Source of the DNA: Rhodotorula mucilaginosa
Lineage: Eukaryota; Basidiomycota; Microbotryomycetes; Sporidiobolales; Sporidiobolaceae
Assembly (NCBI GenBank): GCA_034406715.1
Contig: CP137879.1
Location: 614,588-678,587, forward strand
Direction of reading: 5' to 3'
DNA length: 64,000 nucleotides
The position numbers were made by a program, and so were the translations under genes. The notes under the pieces are model-generated. The model ran no database searches and was not told where the DNA came from. It saw only the letters and a list, made by a program, of their open reading frames with translations. Below, piece after piece: positions 33,465 to 44,770 of this stretch (within the stretch, counting starts at the first letter, position 1; each line of letters opens with the position of its first letter).

Positions 33465-33788
33465 AGCTCAGGCGGTTCGAGCTTTTCAGATCGATCGGAT
33501 CGGCCACGTCGCCACCGCCGCTACTTTTCCCAATCAGGGCACCCGCACCAGCTTCGCATGCCTCAGAGAAGGTGGAGGAGGATAGAAAAGACAGCGGCAA
33601 GAACTCTGTAGCGCGAATGAGACACTCCCGGATCTCAGAATTGTCTCGACATTCAAACGCGTATGCGACCTGCATCCCAGCTCTTGCTCTCACAGCTGTC
33701 TCAAAGGCTCTGCACAAGTACATTGTACAGTAGTGAATTCAGCAGCGTACAAGCCTAAGATACTGGTAGTGTGAGCAGTCCGCACTTT

Positions 33789-34883
33789 TTACCATGACTG
33801 CATGTGAGGCACAAAGGGGTCTGGGGTGTGCTGTGCAATCTGGCGTCTCATGGGGACGGGGTGTCTCCGAGCAGACCATGTTTCGTTCAGTAGGGGTGGG
33901 GGAGTACCGGCTGGCTGAGGGTATTGGGCCCGGTTCGGGATCATTTGGTCGCGATTCCCGTGCGAGATTGGCAGCGGCACCATTGAGGATGTTGCCACTG
34001 CGGTATATTGGTTTGGATAATACTGAGTGGATGGCAAGCCGTTGATCAGCAGACTGTGAAACATATGCATCTCCGGGCTTGTGCTTGCCCCGGGAGAATG
34101 CGGTTGAGGAGAACAAACAACCGCCGCAGCGGGCACTGGATGCGCAAATCCATGCTGAATTGCCTGCGGTGTATACTGCAGAGCAGTCGGAGGTGTCTGG
34201 GATGCGGCGTATGGCGCATAGTAGGTATACGAGGACGCTGCTGGGCTCGGACTTCCGAATGGCGGCGCACGAGTTTGAGCGCTCCTGCGGGCGTGGGGCT
34301 GCGTTTGATGCCGGTCCCGCGGAGGATCACGCTGGCGAATGAAACAAGTATCAGCATCCTTCTACTCTGCCCTGCATAACCGGATGCGGATCGCGGTACC
34401 GCCTCTGATTGGACCGCGCACCTGGTGCTGTCTTTCTATACTGTATGCATAATTGCCCAAAATGCGGGCAGTCACAGCTAAGGTGTCTTTCTGTTGAGCT
34501 CCAGCATGTCAGTCCGTCTTTTGTAGGGTCAAGACATGACAACAAGAAGCTGGAAGCGCAGGACGTACCACAAGATCTTTCGTAATGTCATAGGCGTGAT
34601 ACGGGTCTTCATGGACTTTTGAGACAGCCCACGTGCGTAGCTCTTCAACCTGCATTGCAAGTGCATGTGAAGTGCCTTCGTTCGTGATCTCGTCAATGTC
34701 AAAGTGCTGCAGTCCCTTCAAAAGTCGACGCTCGAACCCGTTCCAGGCGGCCTCAATGCCAAGCTCTTCGAAGGTTGCATGCGCGTGATCAAACTTGTCA
34801 ATGAGCTCGTCGTTGCCTCTGAAAATGGCACATAGACGCCGCCAGACCACCTCGGGGTCAGAGGGCGCTTCACGCGCTTGCAT
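33789..34883 (-). CDS. ALD-W family member 8
   Basis: Three exons (34569-34883, 34422-34490, 33789-34331), introns phase 0, 308 residues. Exon 1 starts MQAREAPSDPEVVWRRLC and contains LIDKFDHAHATFEELG, AWNGFERRLLKGL and VEELRTWAVSKVH, colinear with member 7. Exon 2 is DTLAVTARILGNYAYSIERHQ. The last exon is Q/P/Y-rich and ends with TPPPLLNETWSARRH...FVPHMQSW, matching the member 7 tail (LVNETWSARQ...FRPYAW); the two tail exons of member 7 are one exon here. Conservation of this C-terminus argues that the proteins are made. Function unknown. Confidence 0.75.
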
Positions 34884-35015
34884 GTTCAGCCGGAGACAGG
34901 CAGAAGAAAGAGCTCTGGGCGATCGAGTCTGGCCGAGACGGCTACTCGCAGAGTGGACTCGTAGTACCAGGCGAGAGCAGGAGGCATAGCCCAGGTTGGA
35001 CTGCCGCCGACTTTG

Positions 35016-35029
35016 CGGGACGTCCGCGG
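35016..35029 (-). promoter_or_regulatory. Family promoter element CCGCGG-N5-CCG (member 8)
   Basis: Plus strand CGG GACGT CCGCGG, 133-146 bp upstream of the ATG at 34883; palindrome TCCGCGGA at 35023-35030. Confidence 0.8.
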
Positions 35030-35350
35030 ACTTCTGACGTTTCGAGCTCGACTCGGTCACGTCGCGGGCGAGCGTTGCGGCGAGGCCAAAAAAAAAGTGG
35101 TGCAAGGACCGTTGATAGAGAGGTGAGGCAGCAATTATAGTGCCAGCAAGTCAAGTAGCCGCTTGAAGAGAACGCAGACGACCGAGTTTCGCAAAGGGCG
35201 CCAAAGTCTGCGCCAGGCGAGCGAGCAGCTGGCCGTTTGTTGCGGAAGTCAATAAGTGTAGGGCTGAGCTGAAGAGCAGAAACACATCGTCAGAGAAATG
35301 AGCGTCAGCCAGCAAATAAATACCCAATAGCAAGAAGAAGCCAGCCCCTT
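35030..35350. other. Intergenic region between member 8 and the PLP decarboxylase
   Basis: Left side is the distal promoter of member 8; right side is the 3' flank of the decarboxylase. No gene is seen. Confidence 0.4.
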
Positions 35351-37482
35351 CTAATTCTCCGCCTTGGCCACCTGTTCAAACACCCCCTTGACCACCTTCC
35401 ACTCCTTGCTCTCTTCCAGATCCTCCACTCCCAATCCCGTCATCCAATTACTGACCGCCATCCGGACCGCTTTCCTGCCCCGCCACACCGTCGGCGTGAA
35501 GAAGCACTCCCTCGTTTCGTTCAACTCGCGCAGGAATGAGTCCGGGTCGTCGATGAAGCGCCGTGGGCTATTGGTGGTGGAGGGAGCGAACAGGACAATG
35601 TTGAGGACTTGGAAACGCCACGGATCCGTGTCGGAGGAGGCGGCGGTCGGTTCGGGCGTCAAGACGTCAAAGGCGGGATGGGAGCGAAGGTATTGCTCGG
35701 CGAGGCGGGCAAAGGCGATGTTGCGTTGGACGAGAGAGGCGTAGCCGTTTTTGCCGAGCGAGAGTAACGAGGCGTACAAGGGCAAAGCGCGGCTGCGGGT
35801 GAGCAGAATGACGCCCAAGGTCAGTCTCGATCCTGAAGCAAGCGAGTCGTGGGCAGGGAGGGCAAACTCACAACCGCCGCGAGTTTTCAATGTTCATGAA
35901 GAGCGGACTCGGTAGAGACTTGCTCGCTTCAACAAACGGAAACTCTGGTTCGCAAGACTCGACCTTGGCCGTCTTCGCTGCCGCCGCAGAGGCCAAGTAC
36001 GCCGGCGCGTTCGCTCCCGGTCCCGTCAAGGCATACAGACTCGCCTGCTCTCCATCTCCTCCCGAGTCTCTCGAGTCGAAGATCGACATCTTGCGACTGA
36101 AGAACAAGCCACAGTCGTAAGGAACGTTGAGCCACTTGTGCGCGTCCGAAGTGATCGAGTCGGCGAGGGCGAGGTGTGGTCCATAGTGAGCAAAAGCGGG
36201 ATCGAGGGGAGCGAAAGCGGCAAAGGCGGCGTCGATGTGGAGGTGGGCGTGATACTGCGTGCAGAGAGCGCGGACCGCCGGTGTGTCGGACGCGATGGCG
36301 CTGCGACGGGCGCGCGCGAAATCAGATCCTGCGATTCCTCGGCGAGTGGTTATAGTAAGGCAGAAGAGCGGTGCTCACCCAGTGTTAACTTCGCCAAAGC
36401 TAACAGCGACGATGCTCGCCCTCCCGAGCTCGTCATTGCGCTTCAACTGCTCTTCGAGTCGCTCCAAGTCAAAGCAGCCCAAGTATCCTCGCTCCTCCTT
36501 CTCTTGATCTCCCAAGTCGATCACGCTCCTCCTCCCAATGCCGACGATAGCAGCCGCCTTCTTGACGCTCGCGTGCGCATCCGCGACCAAGACGTCGACT
36601 TCAACACCGCCGAGCCCGTCTTCCGGGACGGACCAATCTGCGTGACCATGTCGAGTGCGCTGGATGCGCGCGACGGTCCAATCGCGGCCGAGAGCGAGGC
36701 CGATGATGTTGGATGCGGTGGCGCCAGTCGTGATGGTATTTTGGGTGAAAATCTCGGCGGGCAGGGACAGGAGCGAGAGGAGGTAGGCGAGCGTGAGGTT
36801 TTCGACTGCCACCGAGGCGGTGGCTTCCTGGAGTCGTAGCCCGTGTCAGCCTTCGTCACCACGAGTAAGAGTGATTCGCAGAGCTGGGTGAGTAGCTTCT
36901 TGCGCCCTTAATCTCGCTTCAGCCGGTGAAAGTGCGCGTGAGAGAAAGGGGCAAGCCGAGCTGCAGAAGAGCGACAACGCACCGGCCAGTGGACCTGCAC
37001 GCACGGGTCGTAGCTCGAGACGAGCATGTCGGCGAGGTGCGCAGCAGGCGTAACTCCGCCCGTGATCAAGCCGTAAAAGCGCGGTCCGGCTTGGCCTGGC
37101 ATCAGAGCCGGGCAGATGGTCTCGACGAGGTGCGTCGTCGTCTCTGCGGGCGGGAGTACCGTGTCAGCAAGACGTAGGCGCTATCTAAGCTGGCGTACAC
37201 ACCCTGCAAGCCGAGTCCTTGCTCTGGGAGCGAGCGTGGGAGCGTCTTGAGTGCGTGTTGAATCAAAGCAGCGGTCGACGTCGTCGGCGCTTCAGCGAGC
37301 GAGTCGACGCGCGCGCGGACGTGGTCGGACACTCGTTGAAGCTGTGCATGGTACACTGACCGGTTTGCGTAAGGCGCGGGAGGTCAGCGTCGAGGGCGAG
37401 CAGGTCAAAGTGGGGCCGAACGAGCGCCGAGCGAAGGGCAGTGCGCACCGTACAAGGCGGAATCAGGCTGCGGGAGCGACAT
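35351..37482 (-). CDS. PLP-dependent group II amino acid decarboxylase
   Basis: Minus-strand exons from about 37482 to 35351. Order: HFDLLALDADLPRLTQT, HVRARVDSLAEAPTTSTA, PGQAGPRFYGLITGGVTPAA, ASVAVENLTLAYLLSLL, FTQNTITTGATASNIIGLAL, LVADAHASVKKAAAIVGIG, SFGEVNTG, HIDAAFAAFAPLD, then the PLP-lysine motif SDAHKWLNVPYDCGLFF, and the C-terminal FEQVAKAEN. This is the fold-type I group II decarboxylase family (aromatic amino acid, tyrosine or diaminobutyrate type); the substrate cannot be read from sequence alone. The 5' exon is uncertain: ATG 37482 (MSLPQPDSALY) needs an intron to reach the conserved frame. A degenerate fragment of the same gene lies near 60.7 kb. Confidence 0.82.
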
Positions 37483-37755
37483 GGCGGCACAGACAAGTGC
37501 GCGCGGATCTAGCAGCGAGCGGCGCAGAGTCAATCCGGGCGAGCGAAAACATCCGAAAGATGGTCCGCTTCCATCACAAAACCGCGGTGGCAAAGTCCCA
37601 GGTCTTATGGCGCGCGCCTTATTCTCGGCTGCACCCAGTCTGGACCAAAGTACGACCAAGCTAGACAATGAGGGGCTCGCACTTTGCAAAAGCAAAAGGC
37701 CAAAACAGACAGCTGCAGACTACGTGAAGGGGGCAAGGGAAATTTGGCAGAAAGC

Positions 37756-39826
37756 TCAAAGGGACCGGAGCGAGCGTGCCATGGGGAAGTACACACTCCC
37801 CTGTACTCCTCCACGCTTGTGGATGCCAGACATGCCTTGTCCAAGACTGCGAATGGGCAAGGTCATGATTCGTTTTGCTTCGCCCTCAGGCTCTGGACTG
37901 CCCGAGCGCTGTCTTTTTCCACCAGGTACTGGTGACTGGGCATGTACATGTACCCGCTTGTGATGTACCTGTGTGGACATGCGACCCTGTGCATGGAAGG
38001 GAGAATAAGTGAGCAAGAAGTATCCATTATGCTGCGTGGCATAGGCTTGAGCATCTGCAAGGCTGACCAGCGGCATCCTCTTTTGCCAGAAATCGTCAAG
38101 TTCTGCCACTTCCGCTGTGCCCCAGGGATTGTAAAGGCACCCGTCTGAACTGATATCCTGTGTGTGAGAGCTCCAAATTGGTCACACACTGCTCAAAAGC
38201 TTGAGAGAGGACAATAGGCCGCAGAAAAAAAGCCAGTACCTCTCCTAATGTACCGCTGCTGGCCCACGCTTCCCTATAGCTCGCAAGCTTGTCCAGAGCC
38301 CAGACTAGTGTTTCAGATTGCTGACAAGTCAAGTGATCAGTACATGTGCTATGTGAAGGTCTCTCGCCAAAGAAGAAGGGTGTCTGACCCCAAGTGGGTT
38401 GTCCCCAGCCACAACCTGGTAGATGTGTTGCACTCCCTGCAGACCCCAGTACAAGATCAGTTCAGTGCTCTGTTGGAGCTGAGACTTCGCAAGAAAGCGA
38501 CAGACACAAGGCAAACCATCACCATCCAAACCATCATCAGCTGCCACTTTGCGTAAACACCTGACAACCTGGACCAAGGGAACAGATCGCAACAGTTTAT
38601 GGTTCACTGGCGAACCAAGGCTGTCCTGCACCTTCTTGTAGACTAGGTCCCATTCGGACTTGGCTTTTTCCCGCTTGCCTGCCACTCCCTGGAAGGTAGC
38701 ACAGGCTGCATTCAGTGCTGCTTGCAATGAGATGAGGTTGCCGCAGGGGGTTGGCCAAATTGTGTAGTATTGGTCTCCCTACAGTTGAGTGTAAGCATAA
38801 GAATGTGCACTCAAGAAAGTGGAACAGAAAGTGAGAAGCTCAATCACCTTGAGAGCCTGCGGCTGTTGAGAAAGATGTTTGTCAAGCTCTGATTGATACT
38901 TTTTAATGATGTCTCGCAAGTCCTCAATCATCCAGCCCTATGTACCGCATACATGCAGGTTAGCAGGGTCACCAATAAGACTGTGGCTGCAAGATGCAAA
39001 ATGTGACGGTGACTCACCAAGCCCGGAGTGCCCCACCGAGCCTGTGGCTTGTACACAATTGCGCCTGGGTCTCTGCCAAACTCTTGCAATCGTTCAACGA
39101 TGTCTTTGAGCAGGTCAGTGTCCACCGCGAAACCCGGGATCGGACCGATCCGTCGGGCAAGCCAGAGGTAAATTCCCTTCCACATCATTGTGCGGTCCTT
39201 GGCTGCATCCACCGAGGAGGTCTGTTTGCGCTTATACTCAAGATCTGCATCTTTTGTGCTGCAGAGAGCCTGCACAAGCGTGTTGTCGGAAGGCAAGATG
39301 TGACAGGCCGCAAGTTCCGATTCGAGCTGAAGGGTACACAAGCGATCTTTTCCTGCTCCCGGCTGGTTGAGGTCAACGTCGTCGTAATTGTTAACAAGTG
39401 CTCGTAGCTTAAGCTGAGGGTCCAAACAAAGGTCCTAGTATCAGTTGCGGTTGAGGCCCAGCAAGACCGGATTGGAACTTTGTGACCTTGTTTCTCCTGT
39501 CCGCATTCAAGTTTTTCACAAAGATTGTCCAGTCCTTGTATCTGCCTTTCATACTATACTTGAAGAAGTCCTGTTCATCACAAGACAAGACTGTCAGTAA
39601 TGCCTCAAGCGGTACCTCTCGCCACAGGGCAGTTCAGACGAACTAGCAGTTCAGGGTCCTGAGCGATACGCTTCACCTCAGCGATGGGTGTTCCAAGTTC
39701 GGGGTGCCACCCTTCTGGGCAAAGCCCGACAGACACGCGCAACCATTCGAAGAACTCATTCCACGCTTGACGATCCGCGACCTGAGCTTTGTACGCCTTG
39801 GCAGCGTCGTCGAGTGCCCTTTGCAT
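37756..39826 (-). CDS. ALD-W family member 9 (three modules)
   Basis: Seven exons (39644-39826, 39487-39570, 39018-39434, 38848-38937, 38389-38778, 38240-38320, 37756-38157), every intron phase 0, 548 residues, the longest member. The core module appears three times: exon 1 MQRALDDAAKAYKAQV...AWNEFFEWL; exon 3 LVQALCSTKDADLEYK...MWKGIYLWLARRIGPIP; exon 5 LQAALNAACATFQGVA...EWDLVYKKV, preceded by GDQYYTIWPTP. Exon 6 is the short module (SETLVWALDKLASYREAW). Exon 7 ends with basic and Gly-rich sequence (GGKRQRSGSPEPEGEAKR). Exons 1-4 align with member 10, its tandem neighbour. Function unknown. Confidence 0.75.
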
Positions 39827-39962
39827 CGTTGCCTAGTTGTCAAGGGCGGAGTTCAAGCAGCTCAAAGACAGACCGTAGCTAGGGGAGAACTGATTGCGTA
39901 GGGTAAGGGAAAGAAGGAAGAAGGGCCGCTTCATTGGCCAAGTCGAGAAGAAGCGACGAGCT

Positions 39963-39976
39963 CCGCGGACAAGCCG
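39963..39976 (+). promoter_or_regulatory. Family promoter element CCGCGG-N5-CCG (member 9)
   Basis: CCGCGG ACAAG CCG, identical to the member 1 element, 137-150 bp upstream of the ATG at 39826; palindrome TCCGCGGA at 39962-39969. Confidence 0.82.
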
Positions 39977-40509
39977 AAGGAGGTTCGAGCGCGGTTTGAG
40001 AGCTTTTCGCCCGTATCATACGCAGCTTTAAGGCGAGTGGCATCATAGTGGCGGCTTTGTGTACAGCTGAGCCCAATTTCGCAATGCTGTAGCGCGTGCA
40101 CGCGAGAGGAGACTACCGAGATTGGAGAAAAAAAAAATATCAATGGGACGCCGTTGACGTTCTGGGCCATTTTCAATAGGCGCGCGGTCCAAAGCCACTC
40201 CCGCAGGCATAATCCCAGCATCCGAATGGTGCAACGCAGTAGAGCAGGCAATGCTTTATTGCAGAGATTGCGTCCGCATGGCGCCGCGTGAGAAGGTTCA
40301 ACATCTCCCCATCGTCGGTCTCGTTCGGACGACCGACTTTGACTCTGCGCCGGGCTCTTGTAAGAGTATCCCACCAGGGGCAAGACTTGCTGCATGGTCA
40401 TAGGCGCGCAAGACTGACAAGATCACTTCAAGGGCTGAGATTGCAGGTCAACAACAAGTGGAACAGGGACACCGAGGTACAAAATCTAACAGGCTCTGGC
40501 ACCAGACTT
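39977..40509. other. Intergenic region between members 9 and 10
   Basis: Distal promoter of member 9 and 3' flank of member 10. An A9 run lies near 40129. No gene supported. Confidence 0.4.
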
Positions 40510-41973
40510 TCACTTCTTGCATGTATACGGTACAAAGACATATTCCTTAGCTTGGCCACGATTGCTGTTGCCATTCTGCCCAGTGCAGCTAGAAGCGGGA
40601 TTGCTCTTGTTCCGCTTTGCATCTCCGGAGATGTCTGCCGCACTGCCCAAGCCCTTTCGCTTTGGGCACCGCACTGGGTCCCATTCGGGATGAGAAGCAT
40701 TTGAGAGCGAGCCCTGGGCATAAAGGTGGAAGGAAGCAAATAAGTACAACAGATTCGTGGACACTGCGTTGACAGAGAGTGCTCTTCAACAACGCTTACC
40801 GAGTGCGCTGACATTGGCTGCGCTACGGGTTCTCGACGTCGACATCTCCCGCGCAGAGTATACCATATCGGATTGAGCTGAAGAGGGGAAATTGTGCCTT
40901 ATAGATTAGGCTGTATGTGCATATTGGGGCCGGGACATCGTGAAGGAGGCACGCACATGCCACCAGTGGTCGCCATGACTCGGTTCAGAGACTTCCTTGT
41001 AGAACTTGTCACGCACTCTCTCATATGAAACAAGCGGTCCTTCAAGGTCGTCCACAAGCCATCTCTGGATCGTAGAAGCGAAAAAGGCGCTTCAGGCTCG
41101 TTATTTGCCCGCAACCGCTGGAATAAAAGTGGAGGGAGGCGCACCATGCTGAGCCTGAAGTAGGCGCAGGTCTGGCCAAGGGGCCAATTCCCCTTTCCCA
41201 ACACTTGCAAGAGACCGTCGAATGCATCTGTTTCGAGGAGAGGACTCGGGATGGGACCCAGTCTCCGCGCAAGCCACAAGCAGATCCCGCTCCAGATCGC
41301 TCGACTTTGGTCCGCTTTTTCCTCGGAGCCGGATTCGAGGCAGAAAGAGTGGTACGCAATACCCATGCGGTCCAGGGCATGTTGGAGTTTGTGAGATGGG
41401 GGTAATTCCGCACACATTTCGAGATCTCGTTCGCGCAGGCGATATTCTTGCGCAGCGGGGGAGTGGTCGACTTGGATGGTGTTGTAGTGGTTTCGGAGCG
41501 GGATGGCTTCAAGTCGTGAGTCAATAGGCTACATGAGAATTGTACTGCCATCAGCTAAGCTACGGACTGAGAGCCCGGAGAAAGAAGGGAAGGAAGGAAG
41601 GAAGGAAGCGGTTAAAAGCACCTGGACAAGAGGGTAGCCGCGTGCGGTATTCAGCTCTTGCCTTGTCAGAGCCTGCGAGTAGATGAGGTTTATCAGTGTC
41701 GCAGCACGGGCCAAGACGCGTGCTTGACCGTACCAAGAGTTCGGGATATTCGGCGAGGACCTCGAGCCGGAGCTCGAGGGCTCTCACGCCTACGGCCTCG
41801 GCGTATGCGTGCGGGGCCATCGTCGGAGAGGGCTTCACCGAATTGAGGCCATGCAACACCGAGTCGTAGAAATCTGACCACGCGGTGCGGTCGCCGACTT
41901 GGAGTTTGTACGCGGCGGTGGCGCGATCAAAGGCGTCTTGGAGGTGGAGGAGGGCGTGCCGATCGATGAGCAT
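40510..41973 (-). CDS. ALD-W family member 10 (two modules)
   Basis: Six exons (41734-41973, 41622-41672, 41145-41528, 40957-41064, 40800-40877, 40510-40713), every intron phase 0, 354 residues. Exon 1 starts MLIDRHALLHLQDAFDRATA and includes AYKLQVGDRTAWSDFYDSV, ending EYPELL (DPELL in member 9). Exon 3: KLQHALDRMGIAYHSFCLES...IWSGICLWLARRLGPIPS. Exon 4: RWLVDDLEGPLVSYERV...SHGDHWWH. The C-terminus is Asn/Ser/Lys-rich and ends YVFVPYTCKK. It lacks the third module and the short module of member 9. Function unknown. Confidence 0.73.
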
Positions 41974-42669
41974 CTTGCGGGGAGGATTGGTCTTCCTGAG
42001 AGTGCAGGAGTAACGTTTGTGCGGCACGGGAAGCAAGGGTTTGGGCCGGAGAAGAGATTGGATCGGAACGGAGGCGATGATCCCAGCAGATCCGCGGAGA
42101 AGCCGAGCTGGAACGAGGATGGCGTGACCCAGCTTTTGCGCGTGGGGGCGGCAAGGGCCAGCTCTTCTTTCTCCCTTCCTCTTGGCCGAGCAGATCGATC
42201 AGACGGCTGCGGCAGGCAAGTCGGCGTTGCGCAAAGGACGGAGACCGAGAGGAAGTAGGACGATTTGAAGCTCCACTCCGCATGTCTCGAGCAGCTTGGG
42301 CGCCCGATTTGCGGTATGGAAGGCTCTTTGTAGGTGCGGTCCCTTGGTCCATAGCTCGGCCGGAACCTGCGTGGATCGATTCGCGGCCACAGGGCGCGCG
42401 AAGTGGTTGGATCAGCAGCGGAGGACTAGCGGCGAGCGCGGGAGCGGAGCGGAGTTTCGCGACGAGACTGAGAAAGCAGAGGGTAGCCGGTCTCTGCAGC
42501 ATAGCCTAGCCGACCGCTCTGAGTGGCTGGAAACATATAGGAACGCGTTTGTAATCGAGTTTGTAATGCAGCATTACAAAAGGAATGAAGCCGCTTCCGT
42601 TCCGCGTCAAGTCGCGCTCCGCCGTCTCTGAGGCCGAGTCTACTCGCAGCTGTCTATACGCGTGCGGTG
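41974..42669. other. Divergent intergenic region, member 10 / MRPL3
   Basis: Contains the promoter of member 10 (family element at 42092) and the promoter of the mitoribosomal gene. No open reading frame here has recognisable similarity. Confidence 0.5.
42092..42105 (+). promoter_or_regulatory. Family promoter element CCGCGG-N5-CCG (member 10)
   Basis: CCGCGG AGAAG CCG, 119-132 bp upstream of the ATG at 41973; palindrome TCCGCGGA at 42091-42098. Confidence 0.8.
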
Positions 42670-44603
42670 ATGAGCCTGCCTGCGCCCAGCATGAGCTCCG
42701 TCATCCGCACCGCCGCCGCCGCTCCGTCTTCACGGCGTTCGCTCGCGACCGCTGCCTCGTTCGCCGGCGGAGTCTCGAGCTCGAGTCGGAGCGCTACACG
42801 ACCACGGCAAAGACTCGCAGGACAGGCCAGCGCACCACGTGAGTCGGCGCGCCTTCTTTACTCGGGGTGGGTTCGGGTCCGCGCACGCTGTGACGCGGGA
42901 AGGGCGAGAGGACTGCACTCTGCTCCCACTTCTCCCAAAAATCTCGGCGGGTCGCGTGACATCGCACGGGGCGGGCGGGAGCCTGTACACTGCCTATATA
43001 CCCTCACGAGGGTATTCTGGCAGGATGCCCTCGGTCGCAGCTCCAGAACCAGCTCCCCCGGGTGACGTGCTGACCTCTTCTTGTCCTCGGGCTAAACCCG
43101 CAGTCCGCCACGCTTCTTCCACCGCAACGACCGCCTCGACGCCGAGACCGCCAATCCCAGAAGAAGTCATCCGTCGCCGCGCTCCCCTGCCGCCGGTCGA
43201 AGAGGCCGACTCCCCCTCCTCGTCGGAACCGACAACTGCCGCCGCCGACTCGGCCGTCTTGTCGGACGAGACTCGCACCTTTGAACCGCCCGCCGTCTCC
43301 CTGACGCAGCAGCAACTCTCGCTCCTTTACGCGTATACCAACCCGCCGCCCGAATCGGCCCTCGCAGCGTTCGCAGCGCGCGTCTCGCTCCCCGACTTGG
43401 ACCTCTTGGCGCCTCAAGACTCTCAAGCGCAGCAGCACCTCGCGCGGATCGAGCAGGCGTTGATTCACGAGAGCTTTTGGGACGGAGTGCGCAACTTGCA
43501 AGATCAGGTCGCCCTCGCCTCGGAGGCGGACCACCGGAAATTCACAAACTTTCACGACCGGCCCCTCTCCTCTTCCTCGACTTCGACCGCGAGTTCCACC
43601 ACGCCGGCGGCAACGGACCGACCCACCTACGCGCACAACGGTGCCCTCGCCGCGTTGGGCAACTCGCTCCTCGGCACGTTCGCGACCGAACTCGTCCTCG
43701 AATCGTTCCCCCACTTGCCCACCCGCGCCGCCAAAGCCGCCTTGACCCTCTATGTCGGCCCGAAATCGCTCGCCCAGGTCGCCCAACTCGTTTGGGGTGT
43801 CGGGCCCAGTCGGAGTGAGAAGGCCCTCGTCGGGAGGGAGGATGAGGACGCGAAAGTTTCGAGGAAGGAGAGGGCGTATGGGCATTTGGTGCAGGGGCGA
43901 GGAGGGGCGCGAGTGGCTGGGAATGAAGTCGGCGCCAAGGAGGGAGCGGCCGGTCCCGGGTTGATCAGGTGGAACCGAAAGGTGCGGCGTTCCGTTCTCG
44001 CGTTCAGAACAGTCGAGAAAACTGACAGACGTTTCCCCCCCGCGCCCCGCCCCGCAGGCCACCTCGCCGACGAAGGACGCCGTCCTGTACGAAGACGCGC
44101 TCGCGTCCGTCGCGCGCGCCCTCGTCGGCGTCGTGCACGAAACGCACGGCTTTGCCGCCGCGCGCCAGTTCTGCCGCGCCCACTTCCTCGCGCGCCTCGT
44201 CCCGCCGACGACTTCGACCTCCCTCCCCAACTCGGCCGCCTCGAGTGACATCCTCCCCCTCTTGAAATTCTCCAACCCTTCGCGAGTCCTCTCCCTCTCC
44301 CTGACGCAACACGGTCTCCCGCCTTTGCGTCACTCGCTCCTCAAAGAATCCGGACGGTTGACCGCCCATCCGACCTTTGTCACCGGCGCGTTTAGTGGAG
44401 AGGTCAAGTTGGGGGAAGGGTTTGGGTCGAGTATCAGGATGAGCGAGTGGCGCGCGAGTGAGGATGCGCTCAGGAGGGTGTACTTGGGTGGTGGGAGGTT
44501 GGATGGGGGTTTGCCGACTGACGCGTGGGCACGTCAAGGCGCCGAGTTCAAGGGCTGGAAACCGTCGAGTGGGTGGACCGAGGTCGAACACGAGTCGAGG
44601 TAG
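42670..44603 (+). CDS. MRPL3: Mitochondrial large-subunit ribosomal protein mL44
   Basis: Exons 42670-42838, 43104-43981 and 44058-44603 give 530 residues. An Arg/Ser/Ala-rich N-terminus (SSRRSLATAASFAGG) fits a mitochondrial presequence. The RNase III-like fold follows: LARIEQALIHESF, ALAALGNSLLGTFATELVLE, FPHLPTRAAKAALTLYVGPK, then in exon 3 LYEDALASVARALVGVV and AARQFCRAHFLARLVPP. The end is a double-stranded RNA-binding domain (LKFSNPSRVLSLSLTQHG ... SIRMSEWRASEDALRRVYLG). mL44/MRPL3 keeps the RNase III fold but is structural in the mitoribosome. Intron 1 is long for this window (265 nt). ATG chosen as the first giving the presequence; splicing keeps frame. Confidence 0.88.
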
Positions 44604-44770
44604 CCGTGACTCTCTCCTTGTCTCGTAACGGACGACATTCTTTCGCACTCTCGCATGCAAAACAAAAGTAACAGCAATTCCCAAAGGACCATTTCATTAC
44701 GGCAGTGCGGGCTTTGAATTCGGGAGGGGAGATAAAGATACTGACTACGACTATGGGCAGCGAGGGAGGT

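Noticed and set aside
40510-40845. A separate small gene starting at 40845 (MSTSRTRSAANVSAL)
   Set aside because: The same sequence fits as exons 5 and 6 of family member 10 in another frame, with phase-0 junctions throughout; no family element precedes 40845.
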